Origin: Cyanobium sp. C1_MAG_00004
GTDB taxonomy: Bacteria > Cyanobacteriota > Cyanobacteriia > PCC-6307 > Cyanobiaceae
DNA: 41,687 nt
NCBI GenBank assembly: GCA_027486935.1
Contig: JAIXOF010000142.1
Location: forward strand, 1-41,687
Direction of reading: 5' to 3'
Shown here: positions 16,605-24,373 of the stretch, piece by piece
Layout of the letters: each line of letters starts with the position of its first letter
Numbering within the stretch: the stretch's first letter is position 1
Program-made: the position numbers and the translations under genes
Notes under the pieces: generated by a model
Told to the model about the DNA's origin: nothing
The model's input: only the letters and a program-made list of their open reading frames with translations
Database searches by the model: none

Positions 16605-17054
16605 ATGGCAGTGCCGCACCCGATCAGCCTGACGCGGCTCGCCCGGTTGCTGGCACTGCTGCTGGGCGCCAGCAGCGCCGTGACGATCCAGACACCGGTC
16701 CAGGCCGGCCTGCTGCGGCCGCTGCTGAACCTGATGCAGCCCCAACTGGAGCAGCGCCTGAGCCGGGCCTGCGTCGCCCAGCTGAGCGGCGACGATGCAG
16801 GCCTGGCCGCCCGGCTGGAGCAGCCCTGCCGCGCCATCGCCCAGCCCACCAGCCGCTGCCTGATCGATGAAACCGACCGCAGCGGCCGCGGACTGGGGGT
16901 GATCAGCGAGATGCTGGCCGGGCGATTCGGTGACGCCAGCGAGGTCGTGGTCAAGCGCTGTCTGGCCCGGCAGCTGGGGTTGCCGGCCGACAGCCTGCTG
17001 GAGCTGCCCCTGCGGGAGCTGGTGCAGCGCTACGCCGGCCGGACCCGCCCGTAA
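16605..17054 (+). CDS. Secreted four-cysteine hypothetical protein
   Basis: A 149-residue protein with an N-terminal signal peptide (RLARLLALLLGASS, likely cleaved near PVQA around residue 34) and a mature domain with exactly four cysteines (RACVAQ, QPCRAI, SRCLID, KRCLAR), which could form two disulfides in the periplasm or lumen. I do not recognise the family. The ATG at 16605 is chosen because the open frame upstream of it is antisense to the acyltransferase gene and gives no signal-like sequence. Its last 25 nt overlap the 3' end of the convergent RibD-C gene. Confidence 0.7.
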   Translation: MAVPHPISLTRLARLLALLLGASSAVTIQTPVQAGLLRPLLNLMQPQLEQRLSRACVAQLSGDDAGLAARLEQPCRAIAQPTSRCLIDETDRSGRGLGVISEMLAGRFGDASEVVVKRCLARQLGLPADSLLELPLRELVQRYAGRTRP

Positions 17055-17677
17055 TGCAGCAGCAGTTCGTCGCCCCCGAGGTCCTGGTGCTGCTCGAGCC
17101 GCCAGCCGGCCAGGCCCTCGGGCAGCAGGGCCGTCGCCGGCAGCCAGGTGTGCTCACCCCCCAGCAGCAACGGGCACAGCGTCAACTGCAATGCATCAAT
17201 GCAGTTGGCCGTCAGCAGGCTGGCGGCAAGCTGGGCCCCGCCCAGCACCACCAGCCGCTGCAGGCCCTCGCCAGCCAGGCGCTCGAGCACCTGGCCCCAG
17301 CTCGGCAAGGGCAGCTGGCGCTCAAAGCCCGGCGCGCCGGGGCCTGACTCAGCCAGCAGCAGCCAGCGCGCGATCGGCTGGGCAAAGAACGGCAGCTCGG
17401 CAGCAAAGCCACCACTGCGGCTGACCACGATCGCTGTGGGTTGGGGCGGTCGGCCCTGGCTCAGGCGCTGATCGAGCAGGTCGCCATCCCGGATCAGGCA
17501 GGTGCTGCCGTGCTGCCGCAGGGTGCTGGCACCGATCAGGCAACCATCGGCCCAGGCCAGGGCCTGCTCGAGGGCCCGGCGATCGCCGCTGCCGCCCAAC
17601 TGGGCCGGCCCGCCGCCGGCGGGGGCCAGACGGCCATCCAGGCTGATCGCCAGCACCAGCCGGGTCTGGGCCCTCAA
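17030..17677 (-). CDS. RibD C-terminal/dihydrofolate reductase-like reductase
   Basis: A 215-residue NAD(P)H-dependent reductase of the RibD-C/DHFR-like fold. The family opening LVLAISLDGRLA, the WADGCLIGASTLRQH segment and the VVLGGAQLAASLL dinucleotide-binding motif are present, ending in HTWLPATALLP and LHYGRVRP-like strands. In riboflavin synthesis the domain reduces the ribosyl side chain, but stand-alone versions also act on pterins or folate. The start is the TTG at 17677, which overlaps the stop of the tandem-PTPS gene (TTGA). This coupling suggests a pterin substrate; that is inference. No deaminase domain is present, so it is not a complete RibD. Confidence 0.85.
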   Translation of the reverse strand: MRAQTRLVLAISLDGRLAPAGGGPAQLGGSGDRRALEQALAWADGCLIGASTLRQHGSTCLIRDGDLLDQRLSQGRPPQPTAIVVSRSGGFAAELPFFAQPIARWLLLAESGPGAPGFERQLPLPSWGQVLERLAGEGLQRLVVLGGAQLAASLLTANCIDALQLTLCPLLLGGEHTWLPATALLPEGLAGWRLEQHQDLGGDELLLHYGRVRPA

Positions 17678-18594
17678 GCGACCAGGGCAGCCTCCAGGGC
17701 CTGGGGACTTTGGCCCAGCAATGGCGCCTCGGCGAACACCTCGGCGGCGTTGTTGGGGCTCTCTTGCAGGCGCACCTTGTGCAGCCGGGCCCCGGTGGCG
17801 GCGATCGGCGCGCTCAGGGTGTCGGCGATGTGCAGGGCGATGTTCTCGGCGGTGGGCACGCAGGCGGCGAAATGGGCCACATCCTTGTTGAGGAACGTGT
17901 GATCCAGGGGTTCCACCACCAGGTCGTCGACCAGCTGCTGCAGCGCGGCCAGGTCGCAGACCATGCCCGTGCGCGGATCGATGCTGCCGCGCACCGTGAC
18001 TTCGAGCTGGTAGTTGTGGCCGTGGCCGTGGGGCCTGGCGCACTTGCCATAGATGGCGTCGTTCTCAGTCTGGCTGAGCTCTTCACGGGCCAGGCGATGG
18101 GCCGCCGCAAAGTGGGTGCTGATGGTCAGGAAGGCTTCCATGGTGTCGCCGAGGACGTCGGCCCAGAGGGTGTCGGATTCGTGCAGTCGGATCGCCGCCA
18201 GGGGCAGGCTGGGGGCCAGCCGTCGCCAGATGGCCAGGGCCAGGGCTTCGGTGGTGGGCAGGCAACCCTCGGGTCGCGCCAGATCGAATTCGGGCCAGAC
18301 CCCGTTGAGGCAGCGAAAGTCGAGCTGGGCCGTCACCTCAGCCTTAATGGCGTGCTTGACCTCCGAGAGGTTGAGCACCATGCCGTTGGCATCGAGGGGG
18401 CCGACCATCGCCACGATCAGCTCGTAGTTGTGGCCGTGGCCGGGCTCCAGGCTGCAGGGGCCGAACCGGGCCCGGTTGTCGTCATCCGACAGTTCGGGCA
18501 GCCGGTAGAGATGGCTGGCGCTGAACCGGGCGCGGCGGGTGATCAGGCAGGGCCTGCCGCGGCCATGGGGGGCTGCTGAGGCCGTCATCACCAT
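17674..18594 (-). CDS. Tandem 6-pyruvoyl-tetrahydropterin synthase (QueD/PTPS) fusion
   Basis: A 306-residue protein with two PTPS T-fold domains in a row. Domain 1 (about 17-150) has the zinc ligands H28, H53 and H55 (FSASH, GHGHNY), C47 six residues before the HxH, and E139, but at the Asp-His catalytic pair it reads LDF (D92-F93). Domain 2 (about 155-290) has H166, H191 and H193, C185, E278 and an intact LDH (D231-H232). PTPS enzymes convert dihydroneopterin triphosphate to 6-pyruvoyl-tetrahydropterin or, as QueD, to carboxytetrahydropterin for queuosine; cyanobacteria also make pterin glycosides. The coupled RibD-C reductase downstream supports a pterin pathway. ATG 18594 or the in-frame ATG at 18588, which has a better-placed AGGG, may be the start. 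Confidence 0.92.
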   Translation of the reverse strand: MVMTASAAPHGRGRPCLITRRARFSASHLYRLPELSDDDNRARFGPCSLEPGHGHNYELIVAMVGPLDANGMVLNLSEVKHAIKAEVTAQLDFRCLNGVWPEFDLARPEGCLPTTEALALAIWRRLAPSLPLAAIRLHESDTLWADVLGDTMEAFLTISTHFAAAHRLAREELSQTENDAIYGKCARPHGHGHNYQLEVTVRGSIDPRTGMVCDLAALQQLVDDLVVEPLDHTFLNKDVAHFAACVPTAENIALHIADTLSAPIAATGARLHKVRLQESPNNAAEVFAEAPLLGQSPQALEAALVA

Positions 18595-18649
18595 CCCTGA
18601 AGAATGGTCATCCTAGAAACTTGCCCAGAACCCCTGAGCAATCCCGCCG

Positions 18650-19282
18650 GTGAGCGCCGCGTCCTTCGACCCCGACCTGCTGCGCCGCCGGCTCGAAGGG
18701 ATCAACCTGTACCTGGTGGGGATGATGGGCGCCGGCAAGAGCGCCGTCGGCCGGCCCCTGGCCCAGGCCCTGGGCTACCGGTTTGTCGATGCCGACACCG
18801 CGATCGAACAGGTGGCCGGCCGATCCATCCCCAGCCTGTTCGCCGACGAGGGCGAAGCCGGCTTTCGCAGCCTCGAGACCGCCGTGCTGGGGCAGATCGC
18901 CGGCTGGCACTCGCTGGTGGTGGCCACCGGCGGCGGCGTGGTGACCCGCCCCGAAAACTGGGGCCACATGCGCCAGGGGGTGGTGATCTGGCTCGATGCC
19001 CCTGAGGCGGTGCTGCTGCGCCGTCTCAGCGCCGACCCGACGCCGCGGCCGCTGCTGAGCAGCAGCGATCCGGCGGCGCGGTTGCGGGCGCTGCTGCAGG
19101 AGCGTCTGCCCCTGTACGGCCAGGCCGACCTGCGCATCAGCCAGGGGGACGGCACACCTGATCAGGTGGCTGCTCAGGTGCTGGAGTCCCTGCCCTCGGT
19201 CCTCAAAAGCCCCGAGACAACCCCGCCACAGCCGGTGATCCTGCAGAACGCCGAGGGGCAGACCCTGAGCAGCCTGAACTGA
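18650..19282 (+). CDS. aroK: Shikimate kinase
   Basis: A 210-residue kinase that phosphorylates shikimate at O-3 in the chorismate pathway. The P-loop GMMGAGKS is at residues 24-31, followed by FVDADTAIEQ (shikimate-binding Asp region), FRSLETAVL, the VATGGGVV motif and a LID-like RLSADPTPRPLL segment. Start GTG 18650 is the first in frame and gives the usual length plus a C-terminal tail of about 30 residues. It is divergent from the PTPS gene with 55 nt between them and converges with CRR7 with 6 nt between stops. Confidence 0.95.
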   Translation: MSAASFDPDLLRRRLEGINLYLVGMMGAGKSAVGRPLAQALGYRFVDADTAIEQVAGRSIPSLFADEGEAGFRSLETAVLGQIAGWHSLVVATGGGVVTRPENWGHMRQGVVIWLDAPEAVLLRRLSADPTPRPLLSSSDPAARLRALLQERLPLYGQADLRISQGDGTPDQVAAQVLESLPSVLKSPETTPPQPVILQNAEGQTLSSLN

Positions 19283-19288
19283 GGCTGC

Positions 19289-19552
19289 TCACTGGCCGGG
19301 CGGCTCCAGACGCACGGCAAACCACTGCACCGCCACCCCCGGCTCGAGCTCCAGCTCACAGGCGGTCTCGAGCAGGCGCCGGGCACAGGCCCCGGGGCCG
19401 GGCAGATCCTGCAGGTCGGCCGGCAGCGACGGCAGGGCGGCGAGGCGGGCCTCCAACCAGGCCAGGGTTTCGGCGGCGCTGAGGATGCGTTCGGGCGCGC
19501 CCGGCTCCAGCACCACGTAATGATCGAGCTCGCGCAGCAGCGGATCGGACAT
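19289..19552 (-). CDS. CRR7 (chlororespiratory reduction 7) homologue
   Basis: An 87-residue soluble protein matching the CRR7 family, whose plant member is needed for accumulation of the chloroplast NDH-1 complex. It opens MSDPLLRELDHYVVLEPG, typical of the family, followed by an LSAAETLAWLEARLAAL helix. In cyanobacteria it is a candidate NDH-1 assembly or stability factor, which fits ndhO in this window. ATG 19552 sits in a CATG that also contains the possible ATG of the divergent gene, so the two genes start essentially back to back. Confidence 0.8.
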   Translation of the reverse strand: MSDPLLRELDHYVVLEPGAPERILSAAETLAWLEARLAALPSLPADLQDLPGPGACARRLLETACELELEPGVAVQWFAVRLEPPGQ

Positions 19553-19556
19553 GACG

Positions 19557-20210
19557 ATGGCCCTGGTGGGTTCCATGTTGGCCCTGCTGCTGACGCTGCT
19601 GCCGGCCCGGGCCGCCAGCTGGCCCGACTGGCGGTTGCCGCCGCCCCTGCAGTCCGCCGGCCGCGGGGATCTGGTGTATCCGAGCTGGTTCGCCGGCCGC
19701 TGGCTGCTGAACAGCGAGGGCCACAGCGCCGGGGTGCGCTTTGAGCGCCGGGCCGACGGGGCCGTGGTGGGGGATCGGGCCTTCAACGCCGCCTCAATCG
19801 GCAGGGCCCTGCTGGGAGATGCCCTGCTGGGGGGCGAGAACGACCCCGCCAACCCCAACCGGCAGCTGGCCCGGCTGCAAGGCGAGCAGATGCTCGAATC
19901 GACCGTGGTGGCCCGGCGCAGCGAAAGCGCTGGCGGCAGCTTCTGGACCGATGAGCTGGCCCTGCAGGTGGTGCATGGGCGCGAAGGGGCACCGCGGGTC
20001 AGCCGGGTGGAGACCCTGAGCCGTTACCAGGCCGATGACACGGGGCGCATCTTCGGCGAACAGTGGCAGGCCACCTACCCATCGCCGGCCGAAGGCCTGG
20101 CCGCCGCGCCCTTGCGCACCGCGCACTGGCAGCTGACGCTCGGCCCCGGGGCCGAACCGGACGGCCTCAGGCCAGAGACAGGCCCGCCACCAGCCGATCG
20201 CGCCAGCTGA
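19557..20210 (+). CDS. Lumenal/periplasmic DUF6816-type protein
   Basis: A 217-residue exported protein. The start shown is the second of two closely spaced ATGs (19551 and 19557), and a third in-frame ATG lies at 19575. A signal peptide is visible (LALLLTLLPARAA). The mature N-terminus WPDWRLPPPLQSAGRGDLVYPSWFAGRW matches the cyanobacterial/plastid lumen family I know as DUF6816, function unknown. The last 44 nt overlap the 3' end of the convergent glutathione transferase gene, so the C-terminal tail rich in Pro, Gly and Ala may be under antisense constraint. Confidence 0.72.
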   Translation: MALVGSMLALLLTLLPARAASWPDWRLPPPLQSAGRGDLVYPSWFAGRWLLNSEGHSAGVRFERRADGAVVGDRAFNAASIGRALLGDALLGGENDPANPNRQLARLQGEQMLESTVVARRSESAGGSFWTDELALQVVHGREGAPRVSRVETLSRYQADDTGRIFGEQWQATYPSPAEGLAAAPLRTAHWQLTLGPGAEPDGLRPETGPPPADRAS

Positions 20211-20862
20211 ACAGGGGTTCGAGCAGGGGGTTGTCGCCCAGTCCGGGCACCGCCAGGCCCTGGGGCCGCAACCAGGACAGCTGGGCCACCACCGCCAGAT
20301 CGGCCAGCGACAACGCCGGACCCACCAGATAGGGCTGGCCGCTGACCAGGGTCAGCAGCTGCTCCAGGCTGCGCTGCAACTGCTGCCGCTCGGCGGGGCC
20401 GAGCAACGAGTCCCAGGCGGTGTCGGCCATCGCCCCCAAGCTGGCCGGCAGACCGCCCAGCAGTTGCTTGAGCGGCGCTGGCGTGGCGTCGGGCAGCAAC
20501 AGAGCCCGCAGGCCGGGGTCGGTGGCTGCCGCCTGCAGCAGGGCCCGCCGCACCCCGGCCGCCAGAGCGGTGTCGGCCCAGTCCTCGAGCAGCAGGACCC
20601 GGGCGCGCAGCTCGGGATCGGCCGGCAACAGGGACGGCTCGGGGTGCTGGCGCTCGAGGTGCAGAGCGATGGCGGTGGAGTCCGCCACCACGGTCTCGCC
20701 GTCGACCAGCACCGGCACCTGACGCTGCCCCGACAGGCGGAACAGGGCCACCTGGCCCAGGCCGGGGGTGACCTCGACGATCTCGTAGCTGAGCCCCTTG
20801 GCGGCCAGGACCAGGCGCACCTTGTCACAGAAGGGCGATTGGCGGAACTGATGCAGCTGCAT
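20167..20862 (-). CDS. Glutathione S-transferase family protein
   Basis: A 231-residue cytosolic GST. The N-terminal thioredoxin-fold domain (about 1-80) contains SPFCDKVRLVLAAKGL, with a serine or cysteine as candidate catalytic residue, the cis-proline motif RQVPVLVDG and the glutathione-binding VVADSTAIALHLE. The C-terminal domain is all-helical, with LSLADLAVVAQLSWL as the conserved N-capping box. The ATG at 20862 is well supported. The substrate is unknown. It is divergent from DUF751 with 49 nt between starts. Confidence 0.93.
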   Translation of the reverse strand: MQLHQFRQSPFCDKVRLVLAAKGLSYEIVEVTPGLGQVALFRLSGQRQVPVLVDGETVVADSTAIALHLERQHPEPSLLPADPELRARVLLLEDWADTALAAGVRRALLQAAATDPGLRALLLPDATPAPLKQLLGGLPASLGAMADTAWDSLLGPAERQQLQRSLEQLLTLVSGQPYLVGPALSLADLAVVAQLSWLRPQGLAVPGLGDNPLLEPLFSWRDRLVAGLSLA

Positions 20863-20911
20863 GCCAACAGGGCCTCAAGGGCGGCAGAGTAGCGAGCGAA
20901 AGCCGGTGGTG

Positions 20912-21118
20912 ATGAAGGACTTCTTCCTGAACGTGACGCGCTACCCGCGTTATCTGGTCGCCTTTGGCCTCGGGGTGGCGAATTCGGTGTTCGAGCCCCT
21001 GGCGGCGCGGGCCAGCAATCCGGTGACCGCCGTGGCCCTGATCGGCGCCGGCGTCAGCGGTCTGATCAGCCTGTCGCTGGTGCTGCATGCCATGGTGAGC
21101 ACAGCACCGGTGGCATAG
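20912..21118 (+). CDS. DUF751 (Ycf33-like) membrane protein
   Basis: A 68-residue protein opening [18 protein letters not shown], the hallmark of the DUF751/Ycf33 family of cyanobacteria and plastids, function unknown. Two hydrophobic stretches are visible ([13 protein letters not shown] and [16 protein letters not shown]). ATG 20912 is chosen because it gives the family N-terminus; two in-frame GTGs directly upstream (20906, 20909) are alternatives. It begins a plus-strand run, with rbfA starting 2 nt after its stop. Confidence 0.85.
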   Translation: MKDFFLNVTRYPRYLVAFGLGVANSVFEPLAARASNPVTAVALIGAGVSGLISLSLVLHAMVSTAPVA

Positions 21119-21120
21119 CC

Positions 21121-21522
21121 ATGGCACAGGGCCGACGGGTTGAACGGGTGGCGGCCCTGATCCGCCGCGAGGTCAGCGAGCTGCTGGTCAACGGCATCAA
21201 GGACGAACGGGTCAGCCAGGGCATGGTCAGCATCACCGCGGTCGAAGTGGCCGGTGATCTGCAGCACTGCAAGATCTTCGTCAGCGTCTACGGCAGTGGC
21301 GACGCACCCCAGCAGGCCCTGGCCGGGCTGCGCTCGGCGGCGGCCTACGTCAAGGGCGAACTGGGTCGCCGGCTCAAGATGCGGCGCACCCCCGAGGTGG
21401 TGTTCGTCCTGGACCGGGGGCTGGAGCAGGGCACCTCGGTGCTGAGCCTGCTCAACAAGCTTGAAAGCGAACGGCAGGACAAAGGTGAGCCCGCCGAGGG
21501 CGGTGTCGCCTTCAGTGACTGA
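21121..21522 (+). CDS. rbfA: 30S ribosome-binding factor RbfA
   Basis: A 133-residue KH-fold protein that binds the 30S subunit and helps 16S rRNA 5'-end maturation and cold adaptation. Typical segments are [18 protein letters not shown], the strand [24 protein letters not shown], and [18 protein letters not shown]. The ATG at 21121 follows the DUF751 stop by 2 nt, and the gene overlaps the GH3 gene start, so all belong to one probable operon. Confidence 0.95.
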   Translation: MAQGRRVERVAALIRREVSELLVNGIKDERVSQGMVSITAVEVAGDLQHCKIFVSVYGSGDAPQQALAGLRSAAAYVKGELGRRLKMRRTPEVVFVLDRGLEQGTSVLSLLNKLESERQDKGEPAEGGVAFSD

Positions 21523-23155
21523 AGCCGCTCCGGTCCCTGACGCCTCGCTGCAACGGCTGATCGCCTCGTTGCTGGTGGTGCGCGCCAGCGGCCACCTGCT
21601 CGATGGCCAGCGGCGCTACCCGCAGTGGGAGCTGGCCAACGGCGAGCTCAGGTCCCTGCTGCAGCTGGGGGTGGGCGGGGTGATCCTGCTGGGGGCCAGC
21701 GCCGCCGAGGTCAGCCTGCGCTGCCGGCAGCTGCAGGACTGGGCCACCACGCCGCTGCTGCTCTGCGCCGACGTCGAAGAGGGCGTGGGCCAGCGCTTTG
21801 AAGGGGCGAGCTGGCTGCCGCCGCCGCTGTGCCTGGGGCAGCTCCATGGGCGCGATCCCGCCCGCGCCCTCGCCCTGGCCCACCGCTATGGCCGCTGCAC
21901 CGGCCGCGAAGCCCGCTCCCTGGGGCTCAACTGGGTGCTGGGGCCGGTCTGTGATGTCAACAACAACCCGGCCAACCCGGTGATCAACGTGCGGGCCTGG
22001 GGCGAGACCCCCGCCGCGGTCGCAGACCTGACCCGGGCCTTTTGCCAGGGGCTGCAGGCACAGGGGGTGCTGGGCTGCGCCAAGCACTTTCCTGGGCACG
22101 GCGACACCAGCGTCGATTCGCACCTCGAGCTGCCGGTGCTGCCCCACGACCGCCAGCGCCTGGCAGCCATCGAGCTGCCGCCGTTTGCGGCCTGCATCGA
22201 CGCCGGCATCGATGCGGTGATGACCGCCCACCTGGTGCTGCCGGCCCTCGACCAGCAGCGGCCAGCGACCCTGTCAAAAGCTGTGCTCACCGACCTGCTG
22301 CGGGGCGAGCTCGGCTTTGACGGGCTGGTGGTCACCGACGCCCTGGTGATGGAGGCCATCAGCCGCCACTACGGCGCCGGCGAGGCGGCGGTGCTGGCGC
22401 TCGAAGCCGGGGCCGATCTGGTGCTGATGCCGGCCGATGCGCGGGCCGCCCTGGCCGCGATCAGCACCGCCGTGGCGAGCGGGCGCCTGAGCCGCCAGCA
22501 ACTCGAGGCCAGTGCCGACCGGCGCCAGCGCGCCCTCGATCGCGTCAGCCGCCAGGAGCACCCCACGGGAAACGCTCCCGAGCTGCTGGAGCCCGACACC
22601 GACCTGGCCCAAACCCTGCTGGAGCTGAGCCTGCAGCGCCAGGGGGGCCGTGTTGGTGCCGCCACCACCGGGGGGACCACCGGGGGGATCAATCTGATCC
22701 GCCTGGAGAGTTGCCTGCAGGCGCCCCAGGCCGTGCCCCAGCTGCCGGCCCAGCAACTGCCGGCGTTCCAGGGCTTCAGGGCAGTGCTGCTGGAGCCCCG
22801 CAGCCCCAGTCCCTGGAGCGATGAGCCCGAGGCTCCCCTGAACCTGGCGGCGTTGGGCGAAGGTCCGGTGCTGCTGCAGCTGTTCGTGCGCGGCAACCCG
22901 TTCAGGGGCTCCAGCGCCGCCAGCGAACCCTGGGCCCAGGCGATCCTGCAACTGCAGCGATCAGACCGGCTGGCGGCTTTGGTGGTCTACGGCAGCCCCT
23001 ACCTGTGGCAGAGCCTGCAGGCCGTGCTCGACCCCAGGATCCCGGCGGCCTACAGCCCCGGCCAGATGCCCCAGGCCCAGGGCCTGGCCCTGCAGAGCCT
23101 GGGCTTCGGCGACACTGAGGCCGGACATGGGGCCGGCGATGGCTTCACCGACTGA
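21485..23155 (+). CDS. Glycoside hydrolase family 3 / beta-N-acetylhexosaminidase-like (NagZ-type)
   Basis: A protein of about 556 residues. The catalytic GH3 barrel shows [20 protein letters not shown], the NagZ-type motif [14 protein letters not shown] (with the His/Asp used as acid/base in NagZ) and the nucleophile Asp in [11 protein letters not shown]. NagZ removes GlcNAc from muropeptides during cell-wall recycling. The protein is about 200 residues longer than classic NagZ; the extra C-terminal part (after about residue 350) looks like a GH3 C-terminal alpha/beta domain. GTG 21485 is chosen because AGGA sits 5 nt upstream; GTG 21515 and TTG 21461 are alternatives. It overlaps rbfA by 38 nt. 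Confidence 0.88.
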   Translation: MSPPRAVSPSVTEAAPVPDASLQRLIASLLVVRASGHLLDGQRRYPQWELANGELRSLLQLGVGGVILLGASAAEVSLRCRQLQDWATTPLLLCADVEEGVGQRFEGASWLPPPLCLGQLHGRDPARALALAHRYGRCTGREARSLGLNWVLGPVCDVNNNPANPVINVRAWGETPAAVADLTRAFCQGLQAQGVLGCAKHFPGHGDTSVDSHLELPVLPHDRQRLAAIELPPFAACIDAGIDAVMTAHLVLPALDQQRPATLSKAVLTDLLRGELGFDGLVVTDALVMEAISRHYGAGEAAVLALEAGADLVLMPADARAALAAISTAVASGRLSRQQLEASADRRQRALDRVSRQEHPTGNAPELLEPDTDLAQTLLELSLQRQGGRVGAATTGGTTGGINLIRLESCLQAPQAVPQLPAQQLPAFQGFRAVLLEPRSPSPWSDEPEAPLNLAALGEGPVLLQLFVRGNPFRGSSAASEPWAQAILQLQRSDRLAALVVYGSPYLWQSLQAVLDPRIPAAYSPGQMPQAQGLALQSLGFGDTEAGHGAGDGFTD

Positions 23156-23167
23156 TTGGTGGCGGCA

Positions 23168-24373
23168 ATGCTGAGCCTGTCGATGATCGTGCGCGACGAA
23201 GCCGAGCGGCTCCAGCGCTGCCTCAGCTCGGTGGCGGAGTTTGTCGATGAGATGGTGCTGCTCGACACGGGCTCGACCGACGACACCGTGGCGATCGCCG
23301 AACGCTGCGGCGCCGTGGTGCACCACCTGAGCTGGCCGGGGGATTTCGCCCCCGCCCGCAACGCGGCCCTGACACATGTCAGGGGCGACTGGGTGCTGGT
23401 GCTCGATGCCGATGAGGTGCTGACCGAGCAGGCCAGAGAGCCCCTGCGGCAGCTGATGGCCGATCCCGACCTGCTGCTGATCAACCTGCTGCGTCATGAG
23501 CTGGGGGCGGCCCAGGCGCCCTACTCGAATGTGAGCCGCCTGTTTCGCCGCCACCCGGCGATCAGCTGGAGCCGCCGCTATCACGCCATGGTCGACGACA
23601 GCGTCGCGGCGGAGCTGGCGCGCGAACCCCGCTGGCGCATCGCCGACTGCCCGGTGCCGGCCCTGCTGCACGACGGCTACCGGCCCGAACTGCTGGCCAG
23701 CGGCCACAAGGCCCAGCGCCTGCGGGCGGCGATGGAGGCCGAGCTGGCCGAACGGCCCGGCGATGCCTACGCCGCCGCCAAGCTGGGCGCCCTCGAGATC
23801 AGCGAAGGCCGGCGCGAACGGGGCCTGGCCCTGCTGCGCCAGGGGCTGGCCAGCTGCCCGGCAGACGCCCACCCCGAGCGCTACGAACTGCTGCTGCATC
23901 TGGCCCTGGCCGAAGCCAGCCCCACAGCCGAGGCGCTGTACCGCCAGGCGCTGGCGCTGCCGCTGCCGCCGCGGCTGACCCTGGCGGCCCAGCTCAACCT
24001 GGCGGCCCTGCTGATGGAGAAGGGCGCAGCAGCGGCTAACAACAACAGCCTGGCCGAAGCCGCCGCCCTGGCCCTGGCCGCTGCCGAAGCCGCCCCCGAG
24101 CTGGCCTTGGGCTGGCGCAGCCTGGGTCTGATCGAGCGGCGCCGCGGCCGCATCGGGGCGGCGATCGAGGCCTACCGCCGCAGCCTGGCGCTTGAACCCG
24201 ACCACCCCGAGACCCAGCAGAACCTGGCGGTGGCTTTGCTGCTGGGCGGCGACATCGACGGAGCCCGCACCGGGTTTAGCCGCGCCATCGCCCTGCTGCA
24301 GGCCCAGGGCCGCAGCAACGAGGCCCTGGCCCTGCGCCAGCAGGCGGGTGCCATGGTCAAGCTCGATGGCTGA
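23168..24373 (+). CDS. Family 2 glycosyltransferase with C-terminal TPR repeats
   Basis: A 401-residue protein. Residues about 1-210 are a GT2 (GT-A) domain opening MLSLSMIVRDEAERLQRCL, with DTGSTDDT and the metal-binding LDADEVL (DxD-like). The rest is helical repeats of TPR type, clearest at AYRRSLALEPDHPETQQNLAVALL. SunS-like and other GT2-TPR proteins glycosylate peptides or cell-surface glycans; the acceptor is unknown. ATG 23168 is preferred to TTG 23156. It overlaps hemD at its 3' end (ATGGCTGA junction), so co-translation is likely. Confidence 0.88.
   Translation: MLSLSMIVRDEAERLQRCLSSVAEFVDEMVLLDTGSTDDTVAIAERCGAVVHHLSWPGDFAPARNAALTHVRGDWVLVLDADEVLTEQAREPLRQLMADPDLLLINLLRHELGAAQAPYSNVSRLFRRHPAISWSRRYHAMVDDSVAAELAREPRWRIADCPVPALLHDGYRPELLASGHKAQRLRAAMEAELAERPGDAYAAAKLGALEISEGRRERGLALLRQGLASCPADAHPERYELLLHLALAEASPTAEALYRQALALPLPPRLTLAAQLNLAALLMEKGAAAANNNSLAEAAALALAAAEAAPELALGWRSLGLIERRRGRIGAAIEAYRRSLALEPDHPETQQNLAVALLLGGDIDGARTGFSRAIALLQAQGRSNEALALRQQAGAMVKLDG

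Noticed and set aside
20861-20911. Longer DUF751 protein starting at 20861
   Set aside because: The added residues overlap the divergent GST start and do not resemble the family, whose N-terminus is found at ATG 20912.
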